Shown: positions 39,348-48,663 of the stretch, one piece after another
Layout of the letters: each line of letters opens with the position of its first letter
How positions within the stretch are numbered: position 1 is the stretch's first letter
NCBI GenBank assembly: GCA_938001915.1
Contig: CALLBD010000026.1
Coordinates: 1-60,077 of the forward strand
DNA from: an uncultured Caulobacterales bacterium
GTDB taxonomy: Bacteria; Pseudomonadota; Alphaproteobacteria; Caulobacterales; Maricaulaceae
Direction: 5' to 3'
DNA: 60,077 nt
Translations under genes and position numbers: made by a program
Notes under the pieces: generated by a model
Told to the model about the DNA's origin: nothing
The model's database searches: none
The model's input: only the letters and a program-made list of their open reading frames with translations

Positions 39348-40384
39348 CCGATACACTTGTTTCATTGGTGGATGATTGGCCGTTTCCGCTCTTCCAACTC
39401 GACAAGGCGGACCAAATCACCTGGGCCAATCAAGCTGCTCAGGAATGGCTCGGCAAATCCTTACGGCGCCTCAACGGTAAAAATGTCTGGTCGGTTTTTG
39501 AAACCGACCCCTTTTCTGGCGATATGACGCGGACTGCCATCAATCAAAGCGGGGCTATAACATCCCGCCACATTTCTGTCAGGCCAAGTGACACGGATGA
39601 CGAGAAACTCATAGCGCATTTAACCGCCTATCCGACGGCAGCGGGGACAGGGTTATCTGTCTGGTTTGTGGGGCGCGAGCCAAGATCAACCAAAATTGGC
39701 GGGCAGGTCGTAACAGGGATGGGGCGAATGATCGCCCATGAGCTGAAAAACCCTTTAGCGGGCATTAAAGGTGCCGCCCAATTACTTCGTGATGATGTTG
39801 AAAGCGCAGAAGGTCTAGCGCTTATAAAACTTATCGGCTCAGAAATTGACCGTATTGGACGTCTGGTGGACCGTATGGAAAAGCTTGGCGATGCCGATCC
39901 GACAAGTGCCGAGCAGGTAAACATCCATGAAATTCTCCGTCAAGCCAGGCGTATAATTCAATCAGCTAACCCAGGCATTTTGTTTGATGAACGATACGAC
40001 CCGTCTCTTCCGCATGTTCCGGGTGATCCAGACACACTCATGCAGGCGCTTTTAAATCTTATAAAAAATGCGGCTGAAAGTGCTGGCGAGAGCGGTGAGA
40101 TTTTATTGGAAACGTCCTTTCGCACAGGCGTAAGAGGCGGCGGAGCCGGAAAACTTCTGCCAGTTCAGATACGAGTCATTGATAATGGACCCGGCGTTCC
40201 AAAAGACATGATGGCGCAGATATTTCAACCCTTTGTGACAACGAAACGCGAAGGCCAAGGCCTTGGCCTCGCGTTAGTTTCCAAAGTTGCCGACGCCCAT
40301 CACGGCCTTGTTGAAGTGCAATCCGAACCGGGCCGCACTGTTTTTTCTCTTCTTCTTCCCGCTCCAACTAAGGCAGAAAAATGA
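39344..40384 (+). CDS. ntrB: Nitrogen-regulation histidine kinase NtrB
   Basis: A 346-residue soluble kinase/phosphatase for NtrC. Seen: an N-terminal PAS domain (about 1-110), the HisKA motif AHELKNPLAGIKGAAQLL with His132, and an ATPase domain with NLIKNAAES, DNGPGVP and GQGLGLAL. No membrane segments, as in other NtrB proteins that read nitrogen status through PII. Overlaps its neighbours at both ends by four bases. Confidence 0.95.
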   Translation: MTDTLVSLVDDWPFPLFQLDKADQITWANQAAQEWLGKSLRRLNGKNVWSVFETDPFSGDMTRTAINQSGAITSRHISVRPSDTDDEKLIAHLTAYPTAAGTGLSVWFVGREPRSTKIGGQVVTGMGRMIAHELKNPLAGIKGAAQLLRDDVESAEGLALIKLIGSEIDRIGRLVDRMEKLGDADPTSAEQVNIHEILRQARRIIQSANPGILFDERYDPSLPHVPGDPDTLMQALLNLIKNAAESAGESGEILLETSFRTGVRGGGAGKLLPVQIRVIDNGPGVPKDMMAQIFQPFVTTKREGQGLGLALVSKVADAHHGLVEVQSEPGRTVFSLLLPAPTKAEK

Positions 40385-41694
40385 AATATGAAATCCTGCT
40401 CGCCGATGATGATGATAGTGTTCGATTAGTCTTGCATAAGGCTCTGACGCGCGCAGGTCATACTGTGCGCGCGACAGATAATGCGGACACCCTTTTGAAA
40501 TGGGCGCAAGCTGGCCAAGGCGATATTGTTGTTACTGATGTTATGATGGGCGGGCGCGAGGTGTTTGAGAGCCTACCTGAGTTATCAAAGGCAAGGCCAA
40601 AGCTGCCTGTAATAATCATTAGCGCGAATAATACGGTGAATACGGCGCTGAAATCAGGCCAACATCGCGTCTTCGAATATGTCCCAAAGCCCTTTGATTT
40701 GGAAGATGTGACAAATGCCGTGGCGCGGGCTGGGCAATCCGTTAATCCGCGTAAAGCTCGGCCAAATGCTGAAAATCGGCGCTTGCCCATGATTGGACGA
40801 AGTGCGGTTATGCAGCCTATTTTCAGAGCCGTCTCTCGGTTCGCGGCTGGGAACCTACCTATCTTGGTGCGGGGCTCTGTTGGGTCGGGCAAAGATTTGG
40901 TTGCGCGGCTATTGCACGATGGCGGCCCTCGTGCGGACCGGCCTTTTTTGCGTACCACAGATTTTGAAAATACGTCGCTGACGCTTCAAAAAGTGAATGG
41001 CGGCGACATTTATATCGATGAAATTGGCGAGCTGTCGATGCATCAACAAGAACGCCTGCTCGTGTTTATGAATGAAGCTGAAATGATTCCGGCGGCTCGA
41101 CGGCCGCGCGTCATCTCCGCGACTCGTCAGGATTTACGAGAGTTAGTCGAGGCGGGAAGATTCCGCGATGATTTATTATTTCGAATAAATGTCGCTGAGA
41201 TTAAAATCCCTAATTTGGCCGAAAGAGACAGAGATACATATGAGCTTGCGGAAGCTTTCCTCGCGCAGGCCTCGCAAGATCAAACCCGCAGGTTTGAGGC
41301 CGAAGCATTAGATGTATTGCATCGACATAAATGGACAGGGAATGTGAGAGAGCTCGAGAACCTAGTCCGCCGATTGGCTGTTCTGTATTCGGATGAAGTT
41401 ATTACCGCGGATATGGTGCTTCAGGAGTTTTCAAAAGACCTACCGCCCGTCGAAAATGCGGGCATTATCCAAAATCGCCTCGAAGATCAGCTGGAGGAGG
41501 CGTGCCGCACACTTCTCGATGCAGATCGTGAAGATGAGACCTCGGCCTATACTGTGGCCTTGGCTTGGGTTGAGCGTCCTTTAATTGTTGAAGCTCTGCG
41601 TTTGACGGGAGGAAACCGGGCCAAGGCGGCAGATAAGCTGGGCATTCACCGCAATACGCTTCGAACTAGACTGAAATCTCTGGACCTCTCATAA
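40381..41694 (+). CDS. ntrC: Nitrogen-regulation response regulator NtrC lacking GAFTGA
   Basis: A 437-residue regulator: receiver domain (Asp53 in VVTDVMMGG), AAA+ domain and Fis-type HTH (NRAKAADKLGIHRNTLRTRLK). In the AAA+ domain Walker A is GSVGSGKD (about 165-172) and Walker B is IYIDEIGEL, but the interval between them is short (PFLRTTDF then VNGGD) and the GAFTGA loop that contacts sigma-54 is missing. It therefore probably acts without sigma-54; GAFTGA-less NtrC is known in Rhodobacter and, from memory, in Caulobacter. Confidence 0.93.
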   Translation: MKYEILLADDDDSVRLVLHKALTRAGHTVRATDNADTLLKWAQAGQGDIVVTDVMMGGREVFESLPELSKARPKLPVIIISANNTVNTALKSGQHRVFEYVPKPFDLEDVTNAVARAGQSVNPRKARPNAENRRLPMIGRSAVMQPIFRAVSRFAAGNLPILVRGSVGSGKDLVARLLHDGGPRADRPFLRTTDFENTSLTLQKVNGGDIYIDEIGELSMHQQERLLVFMNEAEMIPAARRPRVISATRQDLRELVEAGRFRDDLLFRINVAEIKIPNLAERDRDTYELAEAFLAQASQDQTRRFEAEALDVLHRHKWTGNVRELENLVRRLAVLYSDEVITADMVLQEFSKDLPPVENAGIIQNRLEDQLEEACRTLLDADREDETSAYTVALAWVERPLIVEALRLTGGNRAKAADKLGIHRNTLRTRLKSLDLS

Positions 41695-41764
41695 TTCAAA
41701 CGTGTGTCATAAACTGTTGATTGTGCGCAACACTGCGATATGAAAGCCACACAGTGGAAATTTA

Positions 41765-44038
41765 GTGGGAAATACTCTGAGCCCTCAATCGGATTCATCG
41801 CCAAACGGAAAGCTGCCCGATGCCCCCATTGCGATTGTCCGGCGGGGACCTCGTATTGCGCATTCGGCTTTGTTTGGCACGCTATTCATGGCGGCCATTT
41901 TTTTGACAATACTTGGGGCGCTGCTCTCTTATTCGGCTGACGAAAATAGGATTGATCAGGCTTGGGATATTCTGCGGTTTAACCTTATTATCATTCTTAT
42001 TCTGGCCGTTTATTTGGGGCATCGCGTATGGACGACGGTTTTTACGGCGTCGCACGGACAAGCTGCGCCTTTATTGCATCGACGGTTTGTGATGATTTTC
42101 TCCCTAGCTGCGCTTATACCAGCGGTGCTCGTCGGCGGATTCTCTATCTCACTATTGTCACAAAATTTATCGGGAATATTCGGGGACCGTGTTCGCGCGA
42201 ATATGGAGGAGGCCCGACAAATTTTAGACGGCTATGTGGCTCAGGAATTTGAAAATTTGGGCGAAGATGTCGATGAATTGAAACAAGGTATTGCCCGGAG
42301 CCGAACAGACTTTAGTGCACGCATTTCCTTTACCGCCGAACTGTGGCGCGAGGCTCAAACACGGGATTTGGATGCCGTTTATATTCTACGCGAAGATGGC
42401 TTTGTCTTGTCCCGAGTTGAGGCACCCGACGCGCCTGATATTCGAATACCAGGGCCCGAAGCGCTTGAGGGTCTAAAGGGTCGGAATATTGCCTTCCAAA
42501 AACGGACGGATATTGACTATCTCATAGCGCTAACACAGCTATCGGAATCACCTAGATCCTATCTTTACGTCGGGAAATTATTGCGGTCTGATAACCAGGT
42601 CCTCTCCTCTATTTCTGGGATTGAGTCAGCGGCTTCACAGATTGCGCGATTTAATGAGAGTCAAGCGAGGATGAACCAAATATTCTTCTTCACGCTTTTG
42701 GATAGCGCTTTACTTATCCTCATGGCGGCAATCTGGCTGGGACTCTCCCTTGCCAACCGTATTATTGATCCGCTTTCAGGATTGGTGAATGCCGCCGAAC
42801 GCGTCAGGGCTGGAGACATGGGCGCGCGCGTGTCTGTCTCCGGCGAGTGGGGGGAGATTTCCGACCTAGGGTCGGCCTTTAACAGGATGACATCACAGCT
42901 TGAGTCTCAGAGAGATGAGCTCATTCGTGAACATGATGTGTCTGAACAAAGGCGGCAATTCTCGGAAGCTGTGTTGTCCGGGGTGAGAGCGGGCGTCATT
43001 GGTTTGACCCAACAAGGTAAGATAACGCTGACAAATGATGCAGCAAAAACGCTCTTGGAAGACCGCGCTCAAACCCTCGTCGGACAGCCTCTATCTAACG
43101 TTTTGGAGGAGTTTGCTCCGACTTTTGCGAAAGCGCGTGAGTCCATCTCATCCAATGCGGAAGATCAGGTGACAGTAGAAATGGGCGGCGGCAGTCGTAT
43201 TTTTGACCTTCACGTTTCGGCCTATAAAGGCGCGCGAAATGATACGGGGTGGGTTCTCACCTTTGACGATATGACGCGGCTTGTCTCCGCTCAGCGGCAT
43301 TCTGCATGGCGAGAAGTCGCGCGAAGAATTGCCCATGAAATTAAAAATCCACTGACGCCTATTCAGCTATCAGCGGAGCGACTGGCGCGAAAATACACAC
43401 ATGAAATTAAATCAGATCGCAAAACATTTGAGAACTGCACGCAGACAATTATTCGGCAAGTCGGAAGTCTTGAACAAATGGTCGATGAATTTTCGGCCTT
43501 TGCGAGGATGCCATCTCCCGAGCTTGTTGAAACAGATTTAGATGCCATTTTGCAGGATGCTATATTTGCCCAGGGCGTTAGCTTCCCCGAAATTAGATTT
43601 TTCAAGGCGGGGTCTTGGCCTAGCCAAACTTATGTTCGCGGTGATGAGCGTCTACTCGGTCAGGCGCTCACAAATGTTTTGAAGAATGCGGGCGAAGCTG
43701 TTCAGAGTAAGATGGAGGCTGGAGTTCCAGGGCATTTTAAAGGGGAAGTCAAAATCGAGTTGATTGATACGGGATCGCGATGGGCGATTCACGTCACTGA
43801 CAATGGGCCAGGCTGGCCATTTAAGGATACGGACCGATTGATGGAGCCCTATGTTACCACGCGGGAGACAGGCACTGGGCTGGGCTTGGCTATCGTGAAG
43901 CGCATCATTGAAGATCATGGCGGGCAATTAAAGCTCGAGTCCCGCGAGGATGCGGAAGGGGCCCGCACGTTAATTTACTTACCCCAAAGTTCAGACTTTA
44001 CACCGACAGCTGATGAAAATTTAAGCGAGGTCATATGA
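41765..44038 (+). CDS. ntrY: Sensor histidine kinase NtrY
   Basis: A 757-residue membrane kinase partner of NtrX. Seen: N-terminal membrane helices (about 32-55, 66-85, 102-125) and another near 312-335 bounding a periplasmic domain, a HAMP domain (SLANRIIDPLSGLVNAAERV), a PAS domain, HisKA ARRIAHEIKNPLTPIQLSAERL-like motif with His524, and an ATPase domain (NVLKNAGEAV, DNGPGWP, GTGLGLAI). The start is GTG 41765; no strong ribosome binding site is seen, so a later start is possible. Confidence 0.93.
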   Translation: MGNTLSPQSDSSPNGKLPDAPIAIVRRGPRIAHSALFGTLFMAAIFLTILGALLSYSADENRIDQAWDILRFNLIIILILAVYLGHRVWTTVFTASHGQAAPLLHRRFVMIFSLAALIPAVLVGGFSISLLSQNLSGIFGDRVRANMEEARQILDGYVAQEFENLGEDVDELKQGIARSRTDFSARISFTAELWREAQTRDLDAVYILREDGFVLSRVEAPDAPDIRIPGPEALEGLKGRNIAFQKRTDIDYLIALTQLSESPRSYLYVGKLLRSDNQVLSSISGIESAASQIARFNESQARMNQIFFFTLLDSALLILMAAIWLGLSLANRIIDPLSGLVNAAERVRAGDMGARVSVSGEWGEISDLGSAFNRMTSQLESQRDELIREHDVSEQRRQFSEAVLSGVRAGVIGLTQQGKITLTNDAAKTLLEDRAQTLVGQPLSNVLEEFAPTFAKARESISSNAEDQVTVEMGGGSRIFDLHVSAYKGARNDTGWVLTFDDMTRLVSAQRHSAWREVARRIAHEIKNPLTPIQLSAERLARKYTHEIKSDRKTFENCTQTIIRQVGSLEQMVDEFSAFARMPSPELVETDLDAILQDAIFAQGVSFPEIRFFKAGSWPSQTYVRGDERLLGQALTNVLKNAGEAVQSKMEAGVPGHFKGEVKIELIDTGSRWAIHVTDNGPGWPFKDTDRLMEPYVTTRETGTGLGLAIVKRIIEDHGGQLKLESREDAEGARTLIYLPQSSDFTPTADENLSEVI

Positions 44039-45420
44039 TATCCGATGTTTTAATTGTCGAAGATGAGGATGATATTCGGGCCATGATATCCGGTATTCTG
44101 GAGGATGAAGGCTATCAGGTTCGCGAAGCTGCAACCTCCCAAGAAGCTGTGGAGGCCGTGAAAACGCGAAAGCCCAATCTCGTTGTTCTAGATGTTTGGC
44201 TCAAAAGTTCGGAGATGGACGGAATTGAGCTATTGGCAGAATTAAAATCGCGTTATCAATATTTACCCATTATCGTAATTTCAGGACATGGGACGGTGGA
44301 AACGGCTGTTTCGGCTATCCGCAAAGGGGCGTTTGATTACATCGTTAAACCGTTCAAGGCTGAGAAGCTTCTCATTACCGCCACGCGGGCTTTGGAGAAC
44401 GCACGGCTCCGGCAAGAAAATGAAGAGTTAAAAGGTAAGGCGGTTAATGTTGATACATTGGTTGGGACTTCTGCATCTATCGCCCAACTTCGGCAAAAAA
44501 TTGGACGTATTGCCGTTACTAATTCCCGTGTTTTGATATCGGGGGCCTCGGGCACAGGGAAAGAGCTTTTGGCGCGACTTTTACACAGCCAATCTCATCG
44601 ATCAAATGGCCCGTTTAAGGCAGTAAATGCGGCGTCTATGGTGCCTGAGCGCGTCGAAGAGGAGCTTTTCGGCGTTGAGGCAACGGGTCCAGACAATCCT
44701 CAAAAAACGGGACTCCTAGAGCGCGCGCACAATGGTACATTATATCTTGATGAAGTTGCGGACATGCCGCTCGAGACCCAAGGCAAACTCTTGCGGCTTC
44801 TCGTCGAACAGCGTTTTAACCGTGTCGGAGGACAGGATGATGTACAAGTAGATGTCCGGGTCATTACAAGCTCTTCCAGAGATTTAATCAATGAAGTCGC
44901 TATCGGGAAGTTTAGAGAAGATTTGTTTCACCGGTTAAATGTGATGCCGCTTCACGCACCTAAATTATCTGAGCGCCGAGAGGATATACCTGCCTTAGTC
45001 GAACATTTCATTGAACAATTAGCAGCTTCTACCGGGTTGCCAGCGCGCAAGATTGGAGATGACGCTATGGCGGCGCTCCAGGCGCATGATTGGCCAGGAA
45101 ATGTGCGGCAGCTCCGTAATAATGTTGAGCGTCTTTTGATCTTAGCAACAGGGGAGCCCTCTCAGCCCATCACCCTTGCGACCTTACCGAAAGAGGTTTC
45201 AGTCGTGAAATCGGGTAGCAACACCCAAGAAAATGACAAAATTATCGCGATGCCGTTACGAGATGCTCGCGAACATTTTGAGCGAGAATATTTGCAGGCG
45301 CAAATCGACCGGTTTGGGGGAAATATTTCGCGCACAGCGAATTTCGTCGGGATGGAGCGTTCGGCCTTGCATCGCAAACTCAAGTCGCTAGGTTTAGGCA
45401 CGACCGGGCGGGAGGGGTAG
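44035..45420 (+). CDS. ntrX: Response regulator NtrX lacking GAFTGA
   Basis: A 461-residue regulator: receiver (Asp53 in VVLDVWLKS), AAA+ domain with Walker A GASGTGKE (from about 170) and LYLDEVADMPLE, and Fis-type HTH at the C-terminus (NISRTANFVGMERSALHRKLK). Where sigma-54 activators have GAFTGA, this reads LFGVEATGPDNPQKTGLLE, so the sigma-54 contact loop is missing, as known for alphaproteobacterial NtrX. Expected roles are redox, nitrogen and envelope control. Start overlaps the ntrY stop by four bases. Confidence 0.93.
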   Translation: MISDVLIVEDEDDIRAMISGILEDEGYQVREAATSQEAVEAVKTRKPNLVVLDVWLKSSEMDGIELLAELKSRYQYLPIIVISGHGTVETAVSAIRKGAFDYIVKPFKAEKLLITATRALENARLRQENEELKGKAVNVDTLVGTSASIAQLRQKIGRIAVTNSRVLISGASGTGKELLARLLHSQSHRSNGPFKAVNAASMVPERVEEELFGVEATGPDNPQKTGLLERAHNGTLYLDEVADMPLETQGKLLRLLVEQRFNRVGGQDDVQVDVRVITSSSRDLINEVAIGKFREDLFHRLNVMPLHAPKLSERREDIPALVEHFIEQLAASTGLPARKIGDDAMAALQAHDWPGNVRQLRNNVERLLILATGEPSQPITLATLPKEVSVVKSGSNTQENDKIIAMPLRDAREHFEREYLQAQIDRFGGNISRTANFVGMERSALHRKLKSLGLGTTGREG

Positions 45421-45446
45421 TCCCCCGAATTTAGGGTAGATTTAAA

Positions 45447-46820
45447 ATGCGGGTCATAATTTGTGGTGCGGGACGAGTTGGATACGGGTTAGCTGAACGC
45501 CTATCTCAAGAACGCAACACTGTGACAGTCATCGATACGTCGCCGGACCTTGTGCGCCAGATCACTAATGAGCTGGATGTGCGCGGGGTCATCGGCCACG
45601 GAAGCCATCCTGATGTGCTGGTTCGGGCTGGGGTGGCAGATTGTGATATGATAATTGCGGTTACTTATGCCGACGAAGTCAATATGATGGCCTGCCAAGT
45701 CGCGCATTCCCTGTTCAACGTCCCGACAAAAGTGGCGCGAGTCCGCGCGCAAGCCTATCTCGATAGTCAATGGAATGATCTATATTCTCGCGAGAACATG
45801 CCGATTGATATAATTATCTCGCCAGAGGTCGAAATTGGGAAAGCGATTTTGAGGCGTTTAAATACGCCTGGTGCTTTCAATGTCGTACCCTTTGGAGATG
45901 GCGCAGTTCAGATGTTAGGTGTCGAGATTCTTGAAGATTGCCCCATTGTTCAAACCCCTATCCGCCAAATCCCCGATTTATTTACAGGATTACACGCCGC
46001 AGTCGTTGGTATCGAAAGAGATGGAGAGCTATTCGCACCCACGCCAGATGATCCTTTGGAGGTCGGAGATCGAGCCTATATCGTGACACAGGCGGCGCAC
46101 TCCGCACGCCTGCTTGAAGTGCTTGGGAGCCGTCAATCGCAAGCGCGGCACGTTGTCATCATTGGCGGCGGTAATGTCGGAACATATGTCGCTGAAAAAC
46201 TCGAAGGTAAATCGGGGATGCGTGTTCGGGTGATAGAGAAAGATAAAGACACCGCTGAGCGTGCGGCTGAGCGTTTAACCCGTACTGTTATCCTGAATGG
46301 GGATGCGATGTCGGCGGAAATTCAAAAGGAAGCCGGCGTTGGTAATGCCGAGATGGTCGTTTGTCTTACGAATAGTGATAGTGTGAATATTCTCTCCGCC
46401 GTCCAAGCTAAAAAAATTGGGGCTCGGTCAACTATCAGTTTGATCAATGAAATTTCTATGCAGGCGATGCAATCTGAGCTGGGTATCGACATGATTATTG
46501 ATCCTCGGGCGTCAACTATCTCATCGATTTTAAGGCATGTCCGTCGCGGACGAATTTTGGAAGTTTACGCTCTGGAGCAGGGGGGTGCGGAAGTTATTGA
46601 GGGTGAAGTGTTGGATACATCACCAATGGCTGGCAAGGCTCTTGGTGATGTCGCAATGGGTGAAGGGGTCGCGATAGGCGCCATCATCGCAGACGGCGAT
46701 GTGTTCCCGCCCGCGACAGGGTATATATTACGCCCCGGCAACCGGGTTGTTTTGCTGGTGGAAAAAGGCGCATTGGACAATATCGTCACAATGTTCCGTG
46801 TGTCTTCAGATTACTACTAA
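45447..46820 (+). CDS. trkA: Trk potassium-uptake regulatory protein TrkA
   Basis: A 457-residue peripheral protein with two tandem RCK units that gates TrkH. Seen: Rossmann motifs ICGAGRVGYGLAE at the N-terminus and IIGGGNVGTYVAE near residue 235, each followed by a TrkA-C domain. Length is typical. It lies 26 bases after ntrX and 6 bases before trkH, the usual alphaproteobacterial order. Confidence 0.96.
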   Translation: MRVIICGAGRVGYGLAERLSQERNTVTVIDTSPDLVRQITNELDVRGVIGHGSHPDVLVRAGVADCDMIIAVTYADEVNMMACQVAHSLFNVPTKVARVRAQAYLDSQWNDLYSRENMPIDIIISPEVEIGKAILRRLNTPGAFNVVPFGDGAVQMLGVEILEDCPIVQTPIRQIPDLFTGLHAAVVGIERDGELFAPTPDDPLEVGDRAYIVTQAAHSARLLEVLGSRQSQARHVVIIGGGNVGTYVAEKLEGKSGMRVRVIEKDKDTAERAAERLTRTVILNGDAMSAEIQKEAGVGNAEMVVCLTNSDSVNILSAVQAKKIGARSTISLINEISMQAMQSELGIDMIIDPRASTISSILRHVRRGRILEVYALEQGGAEVIEGEVLDTSPMAGKALGDVAMGEGVAIGAIIADGDVFPPATGYILRPGNRVVLLVEKGALDNIVTMFRVSSDYY

Positions 46821-46826
46821 GCGGTT

Positions 46827-48266
46827 ATGGCAATAAATCGCATCCTGTTCTGGCTCGGAAGAACGCTCCTGCTGTGTACAGTTTTGTTTGGGATTACCGC
46901 GGTTGCCGCCTTGTTCTGCCGAGAGTTTGATAGCGCCATAAGCTTCTCCGCCTTTGGTGTAAGTGTGGGCGTCTTTGGAATTCTACTCATTTTATTGTCT
47001 CAAGGCTTCGATGACCGCGAGTCGAAAGCTGAGGCTTTGCTCTTTTTGATTTTGTTCTGGCTCATCGTACCAGCCGTACTGTGTTTTCCATTTCGGTTTT
47101 TGGGCCCCAGCCCAACCTTTTTAACTGCTTATTTTGAGAGTGTATCGGCCTTCACAACAACAGGCGCATCTCAATTAAATCCAGATGAGTTGTCAGACTC
47201 CTTACGCTTTTGGCGGTCGCTTGTTCAGTGGATAGGCGGGGTCAGCGTTGCGACTTTCGCGGTAGTCATTCTCGCTGCCGTTAATCAGACAGGTACAGGC
47301 GTGCACAAATCCATGCTTTACACCTTGCAGCGCGGAAAGCTGTTCGGGAGATTGAGTGGTATTGGCGGGCTTGTTGCTGGCGTATATCTTTTTCTAGCCG
47401 CGGTTGGGTTTATTCTCATGGCATTAGGCGGGGCACCTGTCTTTGATGCTTTATGCCTTTCCTTGAGCGGCGTGAGTACAGGGGGCTTAACACCGCGCGC
47501 TGGGCCTTTGCAGCTCTATATACCCCCATTCGCTGCGATCGTTTTGGCTATCCTGTGTGTTCTAGGTGCCATGAATGTGGCCGTGATTTGGGATTTCTTT
47601 CGTTTGCGAAAACTGGGTCATCTTTCACGGATTTTTCGCAATGTCGAACATAGGGCGATATTCGCGATATTGTTGATTTTAGTTTTGATAGGGGTTGTCT
47701 TTTCTGGTTTGGGGAGCGTCGGTGACCTAATGCTGGATAGCGCTTTCTTCGTGAGCTCGGCAGGTTTTCAATACCAAGTGATTAGCCTTGACCTCATCCC
47801 GCCTGTTATTCTGATCACCTTTGCCCTCACGGGGGGGGCGGCACTATCTACGGCGGGCGGCGTGAAACTGATACGTTTGCTACTTTTATTCCGACATTTG
47901 GGAACGGAGTTGTCGCGCCTATCTCATCCTTCTCGCGTTATTCCTGTGACCTTCAGGACACAGATTATTCCAGACTCTGCGTTTTTGTCTATCTGGATGT
48001 ACTTTTTTGCCTACACACTTGCATTCGGAATTGGGATTGTGGCTTTTGGTGTGGTGGGTCTTCCTCTCGACGATGCGATTAGCTCCGCGGCGGCGAGTCT
48101 TTCCAATGTTGGACCGTTGTTGGGCCTAACAATGCCCGAATCGGGCTTGACCTACGCCCAATTCACGGGCGGGCAGTTAAGTGTGGCTATCTGCCTTATG
48201 CTATTGGGAAGAATAGAAGTTTTAGCGGCACTGGCCCTTGTTTTGCCCAAATTTTGGGAACGTTGA
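46827..48266 (+). CDS. trkH: Trk potassium-uptake channel TrkH
   Basis: A 479-residue polytopic membrane protein with four pore-loop repeats typical of Trk/Ktr channels. Seen: SVSAFTTTGAS, LSGVSTGGLT, SSAGFQYQ and SLSNVGPLLG as the four selectivity-filter regions, embedded in about ten membrane helices. It works with the adjacent TrkA. Confidence 0.95.
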   Translation: MAINRILFWLGRTLLLCTVLFGITAVAALFCREFDSAISFSAFGVSVGVFGILLILLSQGFDDRESKAEALLFLILFWLIVPAVLCFPFRFLGPSPTFLTAYFESVSAFTTTGASQLNPDELSDSLRFWRSLVQWIGGVSVATFAVVILAAVNQTGTGVHKSMLYTLQRGKLFGRLSGIGGLVAGVYLFLAAVGFILMALGGAPVFDALCLSLSGVSTGGLTPRAGPLQLYIPPFAAIVLAILCVLGAMNVAVIWDFFRLRKLGHLSRIFRNVEHRAIFAILLILVLIGVVFSGLGSVGDLMLDSAFFVSSAGFQYQVISLDLIPPVILITFALTGGAALSTAGGVKLIRLLLLFRHLGTELSRLSHPSRVIPVTFRTQIIPDSAFLSIWMYFFAYTLAFGIGIVAFGVVGLPLDDAISSAAASLSNVGPLLGLTMPESGLTYAQFTGGQLSVAICLMLLGRIEVLAALALVLPKFWER

Positions 48267-48406
48267 GGCGAATTGACGATTTTTAACGTATCAACGGGAT
48301 TTGACGCTTGAAACGTTCAGACTGATAAGACATGCCACGTTTGAAGGCCACAGCGGGGCAAAGCTACTGACCTCAAGATTGTAAAATTGTGACATTGAGG
48401 AAGACC

Positions 48407-48646
48407 ATGTCTGATCGGAACCAAAATCTTCAGGACGCTTTTCTAAACACCGTCCGAAAGTCCAAGACACCCTTGACCATTTTTTTGGTGAATGGCGTAA
48501 AGCTACAAGGCGTTGTCACGTGGTTTGATAATTTTTGCGTTCTACTCCGCCGCGACGGTCAGGTTCAGCTGGTATATAAGCACGCAATTTCGACAATTAT
48601 GCCGGGGGGACCTGTTGTCTTGCACGATCCCGTCGATGAAGACTAA
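48407..48646 (+). CDS. hfq: RNA chaperone Hfq
   Basis: A 79-residue Sm-like hexamer subunit that pairs small RNAs with mRNAs. Seen: [39 protein letters not shown] (Sm1) and VYKHAISTI (Sm2, with the YKHA uridine-binding loop). ATG 48407 follows TTGAGGAAG; the GTG 18 bases upstream is less likely. It lies 17 bases before hflX, the conserved hfq-hflX pair. Confidence 0.97.
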   Translation: MSDRNQNLQDAFLNTVRKSKTPLTIFLVNGVKLQGVVTWFDNFCVLLRRDGQVQLVYKHAISTIMPGGPVVLHDPVDED

Positions 48647-48663
48647 TACATCAAAGGTCACCT

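Noticed and set aside
41696-41708. AATTCAAACGTGT shared between the ntrC-ntrY gap and the pdhA leader (about 26776)
   Set aside because: A single 13-base match is expected by chance in a window of this size.
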